From Herbidospora solisilvae (GTDB taxonomy: Bacteria; Actinomycetota; Actinomycetes; Streptosporangiales; Streptosporangiaceae), in the NCBI RefSeq assembly GCF_009901565.1, contig NZ_WXEW01000001.1, forward strand, positions 434,001 to 498,000: 64,000 nt of DNA, read 5' to 3'. The notes beneath the pieces were generated by a model. The model saw only the letters and a program-made list of their open reading frames with translations. It was not told the origin of the DNA and searched no databases. Each line of letters begins with the position of its first letter. The first letter of the stretch is position 1. Made by a program: the position numbers and the translations under genes. Shown one piece after another: positions 1 through 8,130 of this stretch.

Positions 1-1
1 G

Positions 2-1192
2 CCCGCGATCCGGCTGATGTTCGAGTATCTGACCGGCATGGCGGCCTCGTTCCGGGGCCGCCACGACGAGGCGGCCGGTCCGCTGCGCCGGGTCGTCGAG
101 CTGGCGCCCCACGTGCACAGCCCGTCGGTGCTCGTGTGGGCGGCCGTGTCGAGCCTGATGCTGGGCGACGACGCGCAGGCCTTCCGGCTCTCCACCCGCG
201 CGGTCGAGACGGCCCGCGCGCTGGGCGCGGTCGCGACCGTGCCGCAGGTGCTGGAGTTCGCGATCAACAGCGAGTTCTGGCTCGGCCGGTTCGCCTCGGC
301 CGCCGCCAACGCCTCGGAGGGCCTGCGGCTGGCGCAGGAGACCGGCCAGCGCGGCAGCGCCGGGCAGCATCTCGGCTGGTTGTCGATGATGGCGGCCGTC
401 CAGGGAGACGAGGAGACCGTGCAGACCCGGGCGCGGGCCGCGATCGAGGTGGCCGGCGCGCACGGGGTGAGCATCGCCGGGGCCCTGGGCAACTGGGCGC
501 TGGCCCAGATCGACCTGGCCTCGGGCCGCCCGGCGGCGGCGGTGCAGCGGCTGCGGCCGACCGCGCGGGCCGACGTGCGCAACACCCATCTGGTCGTCCA
601 GGTGACCGCGACGCCGCACTTCGTCGAGGCCGCCGCGCGGACCGGCGACCGCGACCAGGCCGCCCGCGCCCTGCGCGTCTTCGAACGCTGGGCCGAGAGC
701 ACGGGCAGCCCCGACCGGCGGGCGCTCGCCGTGCGCTCCCGCGCCCTGCTCGCCCCGCCGGGCGAGGCCGACGACCTGTTCCGCGCCGCGCTCGACCTGC
801 ACCATCAGGGCTTCTCCGAGTTCGAGACGGCCAGGACCGAGTTGTTGTACGGCTCCGCCCTGCGCCGCGACCGCCGTCCGGGCGCCGCGCGGGAGCACCT
901 GTACAGCGCCCTCGACACCTTCGAGCGTTACGGGGCCCGGTTGTGGGTCGACCAGGCCCGGAGCGAACTGCGCGCGGCCGGCGAGCCGGTGCGCACGACC
1001 CGGCCGAAGGCGGCCGAGGAGCTGACCGCCCAGCAGTTCCAGATCGCCCGCATGGTCGCCGACGGCGCGACCAACCGGGAGGTCGCGGCGCAGCTCTACC
1101 TGAGCCCCCGGACGGTCGAGCACCACCTGCGCAACATCTTCGCCAAGCTCGACATCCGGTCGCGGGTCGAGCTGGTGCGCCTGCTGACCTGA
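2..1192 (+). CDS. LuxR-family transcriptional regulator, C-terminal part (5' end outside window)
   Basis: The reading frame is open to the left edge, so only the C-terminal ~396 residues are visible. The last ~55 residues are a classic LuxR/GerE helix-turn-helix: LTAQQFQIARMVADGATNRE, then a recognition helix with SPRTVEHHLRNIFAKL and a final RVELV. Everything before it is Ala/Leu/Arg-rich helical repeat typical of the TPR-like arm of large LAL (MalT-type) regulators, whose N-terminal AAA ATPase would lie upstream of the window. It is presumably a cytoplasmic DNA-binding activator. The target is unknown, and it converges on the AMP-binding gene. An internal ATG at 17 exists but is probably not the real start. 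Confidence 0.85.
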   Translation, partial: PAIRLMFEYLTGMAASFRGRHDEAAGPLRRVVELAPHVHSPSVLVWAAVSSLMLGDDAQAFRLSTRAVETARALGAVATVPQVLEFAINSEFWLGRFASAAANASEGLRLAQETGQRGSAGQHLGWLSMMAAVQGDEETVQTRARAAIEVAGAHGVSIAGALGNWALAQIDLASGRPAAAVQRLRPTARADVRNTHLVVQVTATPHFVEAAARTGDRDQAARALRVFERWAESTGSPDRRALAVRSRALLAPPGEADDLFRAALDLHHQGFSEFETARTELLYGSALRRDRRPGAAREHLYSALDTFERYGARLWVDQARSELRAAGEPVRTTRPKAAEELTAQQFQIARMVADGATNREVAAQLYLSPRTVEHHLRNIFAKLDIRSRVELVRLLT

Positions 1193-1256
1193 ACGGCCCG
1201 CGCGCGGCGACCAAGACGGGAGCGGGTGGGGGGCTCCTCCTTCGCGCACGGGCCGT
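1193..1256. terminator. Bidirectional hairpin between convergent genes
   Basis: Bases 1193-1206 pair with 1243-1256 at 13 of 14 positions, with a GC-rich loop of about 36 nt. The hairpin sits just after the LuxR stop codon and before the convergent AMP-binding stop codon. There is no U-tract, as is common for actinobacterial terminators. Confidence 0.5.
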
Positions 1257-1260
1257 CCGC

Positions 1261-2391
1261 TCAGGCGCCCGCGTCCAGCACGTAGTGGTGGTCGCGGGCC
1301 AGATGGAGGAAGCCGTCGGCGTCGAGGCGGCCGCGCTCGCCCGTGCGCAGCACCCCGCGCAGGTCGTCGCCCCGGGCCAGGTCGCGCGCCGAGCGGGCCG
1401 GGCCCATGCCGACCGTGTCGCCCTCGTAGACGACCTCGCCGCGCACGACCGACAACCGCCCGCCGGGCAGCGCCGGGCCCACCGAGCCGGGGCGGGCCTG
1501 GCCGGGCGGGGTGGCGGCGACTCCGTACAGGAGAGAGGCGAAGCCCTCCGGCGGGGCGCCGCCGACCATGGTGAGCGTGCGCAGGGAACGGTGCCGGACG
1601 GGCGCCCAGCCGAGCCGGTGCAGCAGCGCGAACACCCGCGGGGAGGCGGCGAACGACCCGCACGCCCACCGTTCGGCGGCGGCCCAGAACTCCGCGCCCG
1701 CGACCGAGCCCTCGGCGGCGACGACGGCCGCCCCGGCGGCGAGGTGGGCGTTGAGGAGCGCGAGCCCGGCGCCGGTGAACAGGGGCGGGCTGGTCAGCGT
1801 GGCCTCGCCGGAGCGGATGCGCAGCGCCCGCGCCACCGCCTCCCCCTCGGCCTGCACGGCCCGGCGGGACAGCCGCATCCCGCCGGGCCCGTCGAGGAGC
1901 ACCACGGCCAGGTCCGGGTGGACCGGGGCGCCGGGGTCCGTGCGCACCCATGCCCGCCCGTCGGCGCGGTATCCGGGCGGCGGTGCCCCCGGCGCCCCGA
2001 GCAGGGCGGCCGGCGTGAACCGGGTCACGAGGTCGCCCGCGCGGGAGCGGACGAGCCGGGGATCGAGCGGCGCGACCGGCCGCCCCGCGCGCAGGGCGGC
2101 CAGGTAGGTGACGATCACCTCGGCGGTCGCCGGCGCGGCCAGCATCAGCAGCCCGCCGGGCAGCCGCGCCAGCCGCAGCGCGGCCCGCTGGACGGCCCGC
2201 CGCAGCACGGGCCCGTAGAGGATCTCGTCGGTCCGCGCGTCGATCACCCGGGTGTCGCGCGCGCCGGGCGCGGGACCGTCCTGACCGGGCCCGCCCGGCC
2301 GCGCGGATGCCCGGCCGCGCGAAGGGGTCGGGGCGGGCCCGGACAGGAGCCGGGGGTGGGGAATCGCTGCGCAGATCCGCTGCGGAGGCAT
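1261..2391 (-). CDS. Degenerate/truncated AMP-binding (ANL superfamily) protein
   Basis: 376 residues, against about 500-550 for a complete acyl-CoA synthetase. Recognisable parts are an N-terminal ANL-like fold (ARLPGGLLMLAAPATAE, then an AALRAGRPVAPLDP segment) and a C-terminal TGERGRLDADGFLHLARDHH that matches the A7/A8 hinge. The protein stops there, so the mobile C-terminal domain with the catalytic A10 lysine is missing. The phosphate loop (normally T/SSGTTGxPKG) reads LLDGPGGMRLSRRAV, which lacks the Ser/Thr-rich loop and the lysine. I infer it is not a working adenylating enzyme and may be regulatory or decaying. The ATG at 2391 is chosen because GAGGAG lies just upstream. It is downstream of the IclR gene and a palindromic operator. 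Confidence 0.6.
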   Translation of the reverse strand: MPPQRICAAIPHPRLLSGPAPTPSRGRASARPGGPGQDGPAPGARDTRVIDARTDEILYGPVLRRAVQRAALRLARLPGGLLMLAAPATAEVIVTYLAALRAGRPVAPLDPRLVRSRAGDLVTRFTPAALLGAPGAPPPGYRADGRAWVRTDPGAPVHPDLAVVLLDGPGGMRLSRRAVQAEGEAVARALRIRSGEATLTSPPLFTGAGLALLNAHLAAGAAVVAAEGSVAGAEFWAAAERWACGSFAASPRVFALLHRLGWAPVRHRSLRTLTMVGGAPPEGFASLLYGVAATPPGQARPGSVGPALPGGRLSVVRGEVVYEGDTVGMGPARSARDLARGDDLRGVLRTGERGRLDADGFLHLARDHHYVLDAGA

Positions 2392-2470
2392 GGGACGCTC
2401 CTCGGTCGGAGAGGGGGGCGTGCTCTCGGGCCGAGAGCGTAAGCCGGGCTTTTTCCGGGATGCCACGACA

Positions 2471-2489
2471 TGTTCCAAATATTGGAACA
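2471..2489. promoter_or_regulatory. Perfect 19-bp palindrome, likely IclR-family operator
   Basis: TGTTCCAA-ATA-TTGGAACA is a perfect 8-bp inverted repeat around 3 bp. It is about 80 bp upstream of the AMP-binding start codon and just downstream of the iclR-like stop codon. The size and symmetry suit an IclR-type dimer site, so local control of the AMP-binding gene is the simplest reading. Confidence 0.55.
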
Positions 2490-2513
2490 AATGGCCTCTA
2501 AGCCGGCGGCGGC

Positions 2514-3260
2514 TCATCCGGCCAGCCGGGCCGTCCGCAGCGTGACCGTGAGTTCGTGGCCGGCCCGCCGCACCGCGGCCTCCGCCGGGCCGGCCTGCAG
2601 GAGCGTGATCGGGCCGGACACGCCCACGGCCACCACGCCGAAGTTGGGCACGCCCAGAACCGGGACCGCGATGGCGCTGAGCCCCGGGACGTACTCCTCG
2701 ACGCACCACGCCACCCCCTGCCGACGGACCACGGCGAGCCGGCGTTCGAGCACGCCGGGGTCGGTGATGGTGCGGTCGGTGTGGCGGCGCAGCGGGATTC
2801 GCAGGTCGGGCGGGCCGCCCTGGTAGGCCAGCAGGACCTTCCCGGCCGCCGTGCAGTGGGCGGGCGCGAGTTCGGCGGTCCGCCACAGCGCCTTGGTGTG
2901 GGTGCGCGGGCAGAGCGTCATCACGTACTCCGCCTGGCGGTCGGTCAGCACCGCGATGGAGACGATCTGGCGGGTGTTCTCGTACAGCTCCAGCAGGTGG
3001 GGCGTGGCCATGCGGCGCAGCCACTGGAAGTGGCGGGCCCGCTCGGGCTGCGCGTAGGGGCGCAGCGTGGCGGCGACGCGGTAGTCGGCTCCGGTACGGC
3101 CCACGAGGTCGTCGGCCTCCAGGGCGGCGAGCAGCCGGTGGACCGTCGACTTGGGCATCTGGACCTGGCGTGCCAGGGTGGTGAGGCTGACCGGCTCCGA
3201 CGACGTGGCCAGAGTGCGCAGCACGATCATGGCTTTGGCCAGCGTGCCGATCCGTTCCAT
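2514..3260 (-). CDS. IclR-family transcriptional regulator
   Basis: 248 residues, the usual length. The N-terminal winged HTH spans about residues 5-65 (IGTLAKAMIVLRTLATSSEP, then LTTLARQVQMPKSTVHRLLA). The C-terminal ligand-binding domain contains the family hallmarks HCTAAGKVLLA, GVAWCVEEYVPGLSAIAVPV and a final GHELTVTLRTA. The ligand is unknown; it is expected to be a small aromatic or carboxylic acid. The start at 3260 has GAAGGAG upstream. The next gene on the same strand is the degenerate AMP-binding protein, and the palindrome at 2471-2489 lies between them. Confidence 0.9.
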   Translation of the reverse strand: MERIGTLAKAMIVLRTLATSSEPVSLTTLARQVQMPKSTVHRLLAALEADDLVGRTGADYRVAATLRPYAQPERARHFQWLRRMATPHLLELYENTRQIVSIAVLTDRQAEYVMTLCPRTHTKALWRTAELAPAHCTAAGKVLLAYQGGPPDLRIPLRRHTDRTITDPGVLERRLAVVRRQGVAWCVEEYVPGLSAIAVPVLGVPNFGVVAVGVSGPITLLQAGPAEAAVRRAGHELTVTLRTARLAG

Positions 3261-3366
3261 GACGGCTCCTTCAGCGCGTTAGACGTCCCCGAAAAAAACC
3301 GACCGGAATGTATTTTTATAGGGCCGGCTCGGGGCGAACTGAAGGGGGGACAGCAGAACCTGTCGC

Positions 3367-3966
3367 TCAGGTGAGGGCGAGCGCCTCGGCCCGGCGGACG
3401 GTGGTGCGGGGCGAGGGTTCGGCCTGGATGCCGAACAGCACGACGCGCCACATCTCGCGCAGCCGCTCCTCGGTGTCGGCCCGGCCGAGCGTGTCGCTGA
3501 CCTGGAAGACCCCGAAGAACGAGCTGACGACGACCCGCGCCGCCTTCTCGGCGGTGACGCCCTCGGCGAGCTCGCCGGCCCGCTCGGCCGGGTCGAGCAC
3601 CTGGGTGAACGCGGCCTCCCAGGCGCCGACGTTGCGGTCGAGGGCCAGCCGGGCCCCCGCGCGCATGACCGGTTCGTCGCGGAAGGCCCGGGTGATGGCG
3701 AAGGTCAGCGCGACCACCACCACGACCGGGTCGGACTCCTCGGCGCAGAAGCGTTTCACGAGGGCGGGCCAGCGTTCGAGCTGACGCTCGACGATCGCCT
3801 CGGCCACCGACTCCTTGTTCGGATAGTGGAAGTAGATCGCGCCCTTGGTCACCCCGGCCCGCTCGTGGATCTCGGTCAGGCTGGTCCCGGCGTACCCGTT
3901 GGCCGCGAAGATCTCGGCGGCCGCGCGGAGCAGCCGTTCACGGGTCGCCAGTGCACGCTGCTGCAC
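3367..3966 (-). CDS. TetR-family regulator, gamma-butyrolactone-receptor-like
   Basis: 199 residues. The N-terminal TetR HTH (about residues 5-55) reads [40 protein letters not shown] and [14 protein letters not shown]. The C-terminal half ([40 protein letters not shown]) resembles ArpA/ScbR-type gamma-butyrolactone receptors more than efflux TetRs; this is motif recognition, not an alignment. It starts at a GTG with AGGAGG 8 nt upstream. It is divergent from the encapsulin operon across 267 bp, so control of the shell genes is plausible. No butyrolactone synthase (AfsA/ScbA) is in the window. Confidence 0.8.
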   Translation of the reverse strand: MQQRALATRERLLRAAAEIFAANGYAGTSLTEIHERAGVTKGAIYFHYPNKESVAEAIVERQLERWPALVKRFCAEESDPVVVVVALTFAITRAFRDEPVMRAGARLALDRNVGAWEAAFTQVLDPAERAGELAEGVTAEKAARVVVSSFFGVFQVSDTLGRADTEERLREMWRVVLFGIQAEPSPRTTVRRAEALALT

Positions 3967-4034
3967 GGCCCTCGCCTCCTACGGGCCCCGACCCCACAGA
4001 CGCGGCCCTTTCAGAGGTTAACACGGGAAGAATC

Positions 4035-4086
4035 TACCAAATCGGGTAACGGACCCACTACGGATAATCACCGTCTATTTCGGTGT
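4035..4086. promoter_or_regulatory. Small inverted repeats between tetR-like gene and encapsulin operon
   Basis: TACC-AAATCG-GGTA (4035-4048) and CACCG-N7-CGGTG (4069-4085) are short inverted repeats in the divergent intergenic region. They are candidate operators for the TetR protein. The arms are short, so confidence is low. Confidence 0.3.
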
Positions 4087-4120
4087 TTTATGGCCGGGTC
4101 ATTCGAATGCAAACTCGTAA

Positions 4121-4150
4121 TTGACACTCCGAAGATCGCCCCTGCATTAT
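4121..4150 (+). promoter_or_regulatory. Probable housekeeping-type promoter of the encapsulin operon
   Basis: TTGACA at 4121-4126, an 18-bp spacer and CATTAT at 4145-4150 match a HrdB-type -35/-10 pair. They are correctly oriented about 85 bp before the first shell gene. Confidence 0.5.
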
Positions 4151-4233
4151 TGATCCGTTCGGCCAGCCCAATGAGGTTTCTCGCGCGGGCCCCCCTGAAT
4201 TTCTTTCGCTTCGCCGCAGGAACAGGAGTCGAG

Positions 4234-5610
4234 TTGACCGTTGAGAACGAGCAATTGAGCCTGGGCACGGCGGCGGCCAGGAAACTGGCCACCACCACCA
4301 AAACCGTCCCCCAGATGCAGGGCATCAGCAGCAGGTGGCTGCTGAAGGTGCTGCCCTGGGTCCAGGTCTCCGGCGGCGCCTACCGCGTCAACCGCCGCCT
4401 GTCCTACGCCGTCGGCGACGGGCGGGTCACCTTCACCGTCCAGTCGGGCCAGGTGCGGGTCATCCCCGCCGAGCTCACCGAACTCCCCCTCCTCCGCGGT
4501 TTCGACGACCCCGACACGCTGACCGCCCTGTCCGAGCGCTTCACCCAGCGCGACTTCTCCTCCGGCGACGTCATCGTGGAGGCCGGCCAGCCCGCCGACC
4601 AGGTCATATTGGTGGCCCACGGCAAGCTGACCAAGATCGGCACCGGCCCCTACGGCGACCAGGTCGCGCTGGGCCTGCTGGCCGACGGCGACCACATCGG
4701 CGACCAGTCCCTCCTGGCCTCCGGCACCTGGGACTACACGGTCAGGGCCACCACGGCGGGCACCGTGCTGACCCTCCCCCGCAGCGAGTTCGAGCGGCTC
4801 GTCGACCAGTCCGACGCGCTCCGCGCCCACGTCGAGTCCTACCAGGCCGGCTCGGGCCGCCCGCAGGACGAATACGGCGAGGCCGCGATCGAGGTCTCCT
4901 CCGGCCACCACGGCGAGCCCTCGCTGCCCGGCACGTTCGTCGACTACGAGACCTCCCCGCGCGAATACGAGCTGAGCGTCGCCCAGACCGTCCTGCGGGT
5001 GCACTCACGCGTCGCCGACCTCTACAACGACCCGATGGACCAGATCGAGCAGCAGCTCCGCCTCACCATCGAGGCGCTGCGCGAACGCCAGGAACACGAG
5101 ATCGTCAACAACCGCGAGTTCGGCCTGCTCGCCAACGCCGACCTCAAGCAGCGCACCCACACCCGGTCGGGCCCGCCGACCCCCGACGACGTCGACGAGC
5201 TGCTGTCGCTGGTGTGGCGGGAGCCGTCGTACATCCTGGCCCACCCCCTGGCCATCGCGGCCTTCGGTCGGGAGTGCAGCGCCCGCGGGGTCTACCCGAC
5301 CAGCGTCGACGTCGGGGGGCACCACTTCCCGTCGTGGCGCGGGGTGCCGATCCTGCCCTGCAACAAGATCCCGGTGACCGACACCCGCACCTCCTCGATG
5401 ATCGTGATGCGGCTCGGCGAGGAGAAGCAGGGGGTGGTCGGCCTCCACCAGGTCGGCATCCCCGACGAATACCAGCCGAGCCTGTCGGTGCGCTTCATGG
5501 GCATCGACGAGAAGGCCATCATCAAATATCTGGTGAGCGCCTACTATTCGGCCGCGATCCTCGTCCCCGACGCACTCGGAATTCTGGAGAACGTCGAAGT
5601 CGGTCATTGA
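4234..5610 (+). CDS. Family 2B encapsulin shell protein with cNMP-binding-like insertion (EshA-like), component 1
   Basis: 458 residues. The N-terminal arm ([36 protein letters not shown]) is the family 2 encapsulin signature. Residues ~92-205 are an inserted CRP/cNMP-binding-like domain ([28 protein letters not shown]). The remainder ([20 protein letters not shown] through [14 protein letters not shown] and [19 protein letters not shown] end) is the HK97-type shell fold; EshA of Streptomyces belongs here. The insertion's phosphate cassette is atypical: [16 protein letters not shown] has GD for GE and no Arg at the expected place, so nucleotide binding is doubtful. The start is inferred as TTG 4234, with AGGAG 5 nt upstream and good match to the paralogue's N-terminus. 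It is expected to co-assemble with the next gene's product as a cytosolic nanocompartment. Confidence 0.88.
   Translation: MTVENEQLSLGTAAARKLATTTKTVPQMQGISSRWLLKVLPWVQVSGGAYRVNRRLSYAVGDGRVTFTVQSGQVRVIPAELTELPLLRGFDDPDTLTALSERFTQRDFSSGDVIVEAGQPADQVILVAHGKLTKIGTGPYGDQVALGLLADGDHIGDQSLLASGTWDYTVRATTAGTVLTLPRSEFERLVDQSDALRAHVESYQAGSGRPQDEYGEAAIEVSSGHHGEPSLPGTFVDYETSPREYELSVAQTVLRVHSRVADLYNDPMDQIEQQLRLTIEALRERQEHEIVNNREFGLLANADLKQRTHTRSGPPTPDDVDELLSLVWREPSYILAHPLAIAAFGRECSARGVYPTSVDVGGHHFPSWRGVPILPCNKIPVTDTRTSSMIVMRLGEEKQGVVGLHQVGIPDEYQPSLSVRFMGIDEKAIIKYLVSAYYSAAILVPDALGILENVEVGH
4258..4493 (+). repeat. 236-bp direct repeat, copy 1 (encapsulin gene 5' region)
   Basis: Identical base for base to 5702-5937, including all third codon positions. 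It encodes the N-terminal arm region of the shell protein. A second identical block is 5062-5153 versus 6506-6597. Confidence 0.9.
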
Positions 5611-5625
5611 CGAATGGTTCCCCCA

Positions 5626-5662
5626 GGGCGGCCCGTGCGGAAATTCTCGGGCCGCCCTTTTT
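5626..5662 (+). terminator. Strong intrinsic terminator between the two encapsulin genes
   Basis: A perfect 10-bp GC stem (5626-5635 with 5648-5657), a 12-nt loop, then five T residues. It lies 15 nt after the first shell stop codon and 24 nt before the second shell start. It should reduce read-through and so lower expression of shell component 2 and the synthase. Confidence 0.85.
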
Positions 5663-5686
5663 AATTCCCACCAGTAAGGGAGTGGC

Positions 5687-7054
5687 GTGAACGATCAACT
5701 CAGCCTGGGCACGGCGGCGGCCAGGAAACTGGCCACCACCACCAAAACCGTCCCCCAGATGCAGGGCATCAGCAGCAGGTGGCTGCTGAAGGTGCTGCCC
5801 TGGGTCCAGGTCTCCGGCGGCGCCTACCGCGTCAACCGCCGCCTGTCCTACGCCGTCGGCGACGGGCGGGTCACCTTCACCGTCCAGTCGGGCCAGGTGC
5901 GGGTCATCCCCGCCGAGCTCACCGAACTCCCCCTCCTGCGCGGATTCGACGACCCCGAGGCCCTCGAGGCGCTCGCGGGCCGGTTCGCCCAGCGCGACTT
6001 CGCCGCCGGCGACGTCATCGCCGGGCAGGGCGACCAGGCCGACGAGGTCATCCTGGTCGCGCACGGCAAGCTCACCAAGGTCGGCACCGGCGCCTACGGG
6101 GGCGAGACCGCGCTCGGCCTCCTCGCCGACGGCGACCACGTCGGCGACCACGCCCTGCTCGCCCCCGGCACGTGGGACTTCACCGTGAAGGCCACGACGG
6201 CGGGCACGGTGCTGACGCTGGGCCGGCGCGCGTTCGAGGAACTGGCCGACCGGTTCGAGACGCTGCGGGCCCACGTGGAGGCCTACCGCAGCAGTCCGGA
6301 ACGACCGCAGGACCGGCACGGCCAGGCGGAGATCGCGCTCGCGGCGGGCCACCACGGCGAGGCGGCGCTGCCGGGCACGTTCGTCGACTACGAGACCTCC
6401 CCCCGTGAATACGAGCTGAGCGTGGCGCAGACCGTGCTGCGGGTGCACACGCGCGTCGCCGACCTCTACAACGACCCGATGGACCAGGTCGAGCAGCAGC
6501 TCCGGCTCACCATCGAGGCGCTGCGCGAACGCCAGGAACACGAGATCGTCAACAACCGCGAGTTCGGCCTGCTCGCCAACGCCGACCTCAAGCAGCGGCT
6601 CCAGTCGCGGTCGGGCCCGCCGACCCCCGACGACATGGACGACCTGCTCTGCCGCCGCCGCAAGACGCAGTACTTCCTGGCCCACCCCCAGGCCATCGCC
6701 GCGTTCGGCCGCGAGTGCACCAAGAGGGGCGTCTACCCGACCACCGTGGAGGTCGAGGGGGCCCGCCTGACGGCCTGGCGGGGGGTGCCGATCCTGCCGT
6801 GCAACAAGATCCCCATCAGCGAGGCCCGCACCACCTCGATCATGGCGATGCGGCTCGGCGAGGAGAACCAGGGGGTGGTGGGCCTGCACCAGACCGGCAT
6901 CCCCGACGAATACCAGCCCGGCCTGAACGTGCGGTTCATGGGCATCGACGAGCGGGCGGTGATCAACTATCTGGTCAGCGCCTACTACTCGGCGGCGATC
7001 CTGATCCCGGACGCGCTCGGCGTCCTGGAGAACGTGGAACTCGGCCATCGATGA
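5687..7054 (+). CDS. Family 2B encapsulin shell protein with cNMP-binding-like insertion, component 2
   Basis: 455 residues, aligning to the first shell protein without net gaps (constant 1444-bp offset from residue ~9 to the stop codon). The N-terminal arm and the segment around [20 protein letters not shown] are essentially identical. The inserted cNMP-like domain and the region around residues 310-330 are the most divergent; this copy has [18 protein letters not shown] where copy 1 has [18 protein letters not shown]. The cassette again reads [16 protein letters not shown] with no Arg. It starts at a GTG with AAGGGAG upstream. The stop overlaps the start of the polyprenyl synthase (ATGA), indicating translational coupling of this shell subunit to its presumed cargo. 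Confidence 0.88.
   Translation: MNDQLSLGTAAARKLATTTKTVPQMQGISSRWLLKVLPWVQVSGGAYRVNRRLSYAVGDGRVTFTVQSGQVRVIPAELTELPLLRGFDDPEALEALAGRFAQRDFAAGDVIAGQGDQADEVILVAHGKLTKVGTGAYGGETALGLLADGDHVGDHALLAPGTWDFTVKATTAGTVLTLGRRAFEELADRFETLRAHVEAYRSSPERPQDRHGQAEIALAAGHHGEAALPGTFVDYETSPREYELSVAQTVLRVHTRVADLYNDPMDQVEQQLRLTIEALRERQEHEIVNNREFGLLANADLKQRLQSRSGPPTPDDMDDLLCRRRKTQYFLAHPQAIAAFGRECTKRGVYPTTVEVEGARLTAWRGVPILPCNKIPISEARTTSIMAMRLGEENQGVVGLHQTGIPDEYQPGLNVRFMGIDERAVINYLVSAYYSAAILIPDALGVLENVELGHR
5702..5937 (+). repeat. 236-bp direct repeat, copy 2 (encapsulin gene 5' region)
   Basis: Exact partner of 4258-4493. Absence of any silent difference beside clearly diverged downstream sequence suggests recent gene conversion. 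Confidence 0.9.
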
Positions 7055-8085
7055 CGACGACCGAGACGGGGGCTCGCGACGTCGCGGAGGTGCTCGCCTG
7101 GAGCCGCGACCTGGTGCAGCCGGCGATCCGCGAGGCGGCGGCCACCCTGCCGGCCTCCATGCGGCACATCTCCGGCTACCACATGGGCTGGTGGGACGAG
7201 CGGGGCCGCCCGATCACCACCGGCTCCGGCAAGTCGGTGCGGCCGGCGCTGGCGCTGCTGGCCGCCGAGGCGGTGGGCGGGACGGCCGAGGGGGCGCTGC
7301 CGGCCGCGGTGGCGGTCGAGCTCGTCCACGACTTCTCCCTGCTGCACGACGACGTGATGGACGGCGACGCCACCCGGCGCCACCGCCCCACGGCGTGGCG
7401 GGTGTTCGGGGTGAGCCAGGCGATCCTGGCCGGTGACGCGCTGGTGTCGCTGGCGTTCGCCCGGCTGGCCGAGAGCGGCCAGCCGCTGGCCCACGAGGCG
7501 GCGCGGCTGCTGAACGCGACGGTGCTCGACCTGCTCGACGGGCAGAGCGCCGACGTCGGGTTCGAGGACCGGTCCGACGTGACGCTGCCCGAGTGCATCC
7601 GGATGGCGGGGTCGAAGACCGGCGGGCTGATCGCGTGCGCCTGCGCGCTCGGGGCCCTCTACGGGGGAGCCGACGCACGGGCGATCGAGCACCTGCGGAC
7701 CTTCGGCGCCGAACTGGGGCTGGCCTTCCAGCTCGCCGACGACCTGCTGGGCATCTGGGGCGACCCCGAGGTGACCGGCAAGCCGGTGTTCTCCGACCTG
7801 GCCAACCGGAAGAAGTCGCTGCCGGTGGTGGCCGCGCTCACCTCCGCGACCGGGGAGGCCGCGGAGCTGGCCGAGATCTACCGGTCGGGCACGGTGTTGT
7901 CGGACGCCGAGCTGGCCAGGGCCGCCGACCTGGTGGAGCGGGCCGGAGGCCGCGACTGGTGCCGCGAGACCGCCGACGGCCTGCTGGCGCGGGCCCCCGC
8001 CCACCTGGCGGAGGCGGGCTGCGCGGCCCGCCCGGCGGCCGAGCTCACGGCGCTCTCGACGCTGATGGCCCGGCGCACCCTCTGA
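7051..8085 (+). CDS. Polyprenyl diphosphate synthase, presumed encapsulin cargo
   Basis: 344 residues, a trans-isoprenyl diphosphate synthase that extends allylic diphosphates with isopentenyl diphosphate. The first aspartate-rich motif is HDDVMDGD (D100-D104) and the second is DDLLGIWGD (from D230). [17 protein letters not shown] precedes them, and the K-x-[12 protein letters not shown] region follows. Product chain length cannot be read reliably. The start ATG overlaps the stop of shell gene 2. Family 2B encapsulin loci are known to carry polyprenyl synthases or terpene cyclases as cargo. This protein has only a ~10-residue leader before the fold ([20 protein letters not shown]), with no long disordered targeting extension, so how it would be loaded is open. 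Confidence 0.9.
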   Translation: MTTTETGARDVAEVLAWSRDLVQPAIREAAATLPASMRHISGYHMGWWDERGRPITTGSGKSVRPALALLAAEAVGGTAEGALPAAVAVELVHDFSLLHDDVMDGDATRRHRPTAWRVFGVSQAILAGDALVSLAFARLAESGQPLAHEAARLLNATVLDLLDGQSADVGFEDRSDVTLPECIRMAGSKTGGLIACACALGALYGGADARAIEHLRTFGAELGLAFQLADDLLGIWGDPEVTGKPVFSDLANRKKSLPVVAALTSATGEAAELAEIYRSGTVLSDAELARAADLVERAGGRDWCRETADGLLARAPAHLAEAGCAARPAAELTALSTLMARRTL

Positions 8086-8091
8086 GACGGC

Positions 8092-8123
8092 GGTGCCGGG
8101 CGGTGACGAGGACGCCCGGCACC
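8092..8123. terminator. Bidirectional terminator hairpin
   Basis: A perfect 11-bp stem (8092-8102 with 8113-8123) and a 10-nt loop, placed between the convergent synthase and TauE/SafE genes. Confidence 0.75.
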
Positions 8124-8130
8124 CGCTTCC

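Noticed and set aside
136-2442. 768-residue forward frame across the LuxR and AMP-binding genes
   Set aside because: It runs through two genes and their terminator, is Arg/Gly/Pro-rich low-complexity, and the real genes explain both strands.
3826-4233. N-terminal extension of the first encapsulin frame
   Set aside because: The upstream part covers the TetR gene's start and the promoter region, and the paralogue has no such extension. TTG 4234 with AGGAG fits the conserved N-terminus.
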